Positions 12,441-13,600 of a stretch of 13,600 nt of DNA are shown here, in pieces (positions within the stretch are counted from its first letter, which is position 1; each line of letters starts with the position of its first letter). Source of the DNA: Candidatus Segatella violae (GTDB lineage Bacteria > Bacteroidota > Bacteroidia > Bacteroidales > Bacteroidaceae); assembly GCA_002440225.1 (NCBI GenBank), contig DJSH01000022.1, positions 14,292 through 27,891 on the forward strand. Reading direction: 5' to 3'. Under the pieces are notes generated by a model that was given only the letters and a program-made list of their open reading frames with translations, ran no database searches and was not told where the DNA came from. Both the position numbers and the translations under genes were made by a program.

Positions 12441-13427
12441 TCATTCTATTGCCTTGATTCTCTCTCTGCATTCCTTCAGAATCCCTAGTAGTTCCTCCTC
12501 CTTATTGGCTCTCAGCATGGCGATGCGAGTCTGCTTGAAGTCGGGGATACCCTTGAAGATAGGTGAGGCGGCGAGATGACGGCGGGTGTGGAGGATGCCA
12601 CGGTACTCGTCGATGCGCTCGATGTTGATGCGAAGCTGCTCTTCCAAAAGGTCGATTTTCTCATCTACGGTCAATGGAGCGGCACCTGTGTTGTCGAGAT
12701 AATCACGGATTTCCTTGAAAATCCATGGTCTGCCGAAGGTGGCTCTGCCTATCATCACGGCATCCACGCCATAGCGGTCGAAGGCGAGCTTCGCCTCCTC
12801 AGGGGTGGTGATGTCGCCATTGCCGATGATAGGGATGTGGATGCGAGGATTGTTCTTCACCTCGCCGATGAGGCTCCAGTCTGCCTCGCCCGTGTACATT
12901 TGGCTTCGGGTTCTGCCATGAATGGTGAGGGCTTGGATGCCACAATCCTGTAGTTGCTCGGCTAGGTCGGTGATGATGAGGTTGTCATTGTCCCAGCCCA
13001 GGCGAGTCTTTACGGTTACGGGCACGTTTACCGCCTTGACTACCTCGCGAGTGATGTCGAGCATCAATGGGATGTTGCGGAGCATTCCTGCTCCAGCTCC
13101 CTTGCCAGCCACTTTCTTGACAGGGCAACCGAAGTTGATGTCTATCACGTCGGGATGCGCTTGCTCCACGATTTTAGCCGCTTCCACCATGTCGGCGGTG
13201 GTTCTGCCGTATATCTGAATGCCCACAGGGCGTTCCTCGTCGCTGATTGTAAGCTTATTGACGGTCGATTTGATGCTGCGCACCAAGGCTTCCGCCGATA
13301 CAAACTCGGTATAAACCATTGCTGCTCCGAATCGCTTGCAGAGCATGCGAAAACCAATGTCTGTCACGTCTTCCATTGGAGCGAGGAAGAGGGGCTGAGG
13401 TCCAAATTCTATGTTTCCTATTTTCAT
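12441..13427 (-). CDS. dusB: tRNA-dihydrouridine synthase, DusB type
   Basis: This FMN-dependent enzyme (328 residues) reduces uridines to dihydrouridine in the tRNA D-loop. The N-terminal TIM barrel begins LFLAPMEDVTD (13-23), the FMN-binding start of the family. The catalytic Cys is C101 in DINFGCPVKKV. VKTRLGW (139-145) and IHGRTRSQMYTG (169-180) contribute FMN and substrate residues, and IGNGDI (201-206) with MIGRATFGRPW (225-235) form the FMN phosphate site. A helical C-terminal domain from about 245 completes the usual length. The start is the ATG at 13427, with a predicted leader of about 75 bases from a consensus promoter. It converges on ybeY across a terminator region. DusB is the best subfamily guess; in Bacteroidota it is often the only Dus-type annotation given. 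Confidence 0.94.
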   Translation of the reverse strand: MKIGNIEFGPQPLFLAPMEDVTDIGFRMLCKRFGAAMVYTEFVSAEALVRSIKSTVNKLTISDEERPVGIQIYGRTTADMVEAAKIVEQAHPDVIDINFGCPVKKVAGKGAGAGMLRNIPLMLDITREVVKAVNVPVTVKTRLGWDNDNLIITDLAEQLQDCGIQALTIHGRTRSQMYTGEADWSLIGEVKNNPRIHIPIIGNGDITTPEEAKLAFDRYGVDAVMIGRATFGRPWIFKEIRDYLDNTGAAPLTVDEKIDLLEEQLRINIERIDEYRGILHTRRHLAASPIFKGIPDFKQTRIAMLRANKEEELLGILKECRERIKAIE

Positions 13428-13508
13428 CTAAATTTATTGTTCTTTTTTGTTGACAGGAGAAATACTTCAACCGTACAGGTGGAAACTTCTCTTTTCTTTT
13501 TGCGGCTG

Positions 13509-13540
13509 CAAAGTTACAGCTTTTTTTTGAGATAGCCAAA
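13509..13540 (-). promoter_or_regulatory. Consensus promoter of dusB
   Basis: On the minus strand TTTG (13540-13537) and TAACTTTG (13516-13509) match the -33 and -7 boxes, with a 20-base spacer containing a run of eight A's. Transcription would start near 13502. Confidence 0.8.
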
Positions 13541-13552
13541 AAACGTGGTATG

Positions 13553-13571
13553 TGCGGATTGCAAATCCGCA
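13553..13571. repeat. Perfect 8-base hairpin upstream of dusB
   Basis: TGCGGATT (13553-13560) pairs with AATCCGCA (13564-13571) around the loop GCA. No T-tract follows on either strand, so a terminator is unlikely. It resembles a short extragenic palindrome and lies inside the 18-base inverted repeat. Confidence 0.55.
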
Positions 13572-13600
13572 AAATAAATTCCACCTGTATGGTTGACACG

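Larger units (their letters stand above)
13467..13596. repeat. 18-base inverted repeat bracketing the dusB promoter
   Basis: TCAACCGTACAGGTGGAA (13467-13484) is complementary to 13579-13596 with one mismatch (17 of 18). The arms enclose the dusB promoter and the hairpin at 13553-13571. The left arm lies in the dusB leader. The element may continue past the window edge. Confidence 0.6.

Noticed and set aside
1..13600. A defence island, biosynthetic cluster, phage or conjugative module
   Set aside because: All sizeable genes are explained by housekeeping or transport families; no nuclease-helicase pairs, integrases, toxins or synthetase genes were seen. No tRNA or rRNA gene was recognised either.

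Overview
The window looks like a chromosomal segment of a Bacteroidota genome, most likely a gut Prevotella/Segatella-type Bacteroidales. The main sequence evidence is a set of promoters of the Bacteroidetes form (TTTG, about 20 bases, then TAnnTTTG) ahead of at least three genes, two further TAnnTTTG boxes, an anaerobic fumarate reductase operon, and protein families typical of that order. The genus is an inference. No known defence, secretion, phage or conjugation module was found. The genes are housekeeping or lightly characterised; the unusual content is in the spaces between them.

Layout. Bases 1-1677 hold the end of frdA and all of frdB (fumarate reductase), closed by a very strong intrinsic terminator. 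Bases 1764-2315 are a gene-free, repeat-rich stretch: a 22-base tandem repeat built on a perfect palindrome, then a 250-base nested inverted repeat carrying nine TACACC/GGTGTA boxes. A promoter at about 2316 reads into a possible 31-codon small ORF that overlaps a SAM-dependent methyltransferase gene with a THUMP-like C-terminal domain (2430-3848). A 144-base gap follows, with a hairpin-embedded promoter and five TAGCAA boxes, leading to a YghO-like GNAT-fold gene (3993-5147), parE (topoisomerase IV subunit B) and a secreted S41/Ctp-type protease.

Bases 8855-9096 are a composite palindromic (REP-like) element between two convergent genes. The next gene, a BASS-family sodium symporter, lies on the minus strand and diverges from ruvB. 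ruvB, coaD and ybeY run on the plus strand and are probably co-transcribed. dusB lies on the minus strand, converging on ybeY across a bidirectional terminator region.

How the genes fit together: FrdAB is the electron sink of anaerobic succinate production. ParE and RuvB handle chromosome topology and Holliday-junction migration. CoaD makes dephospho-CoA, and YbeY and DusB act on rRNA and tRNA. The protease and the symporter act at the cell envelope. A 26-base element (AACTGTTAACTGTTG plus 11 more bases) occurs three times in the same orientation, each shortly after a stop codon, and is the clearest dispersed repeat in the window.
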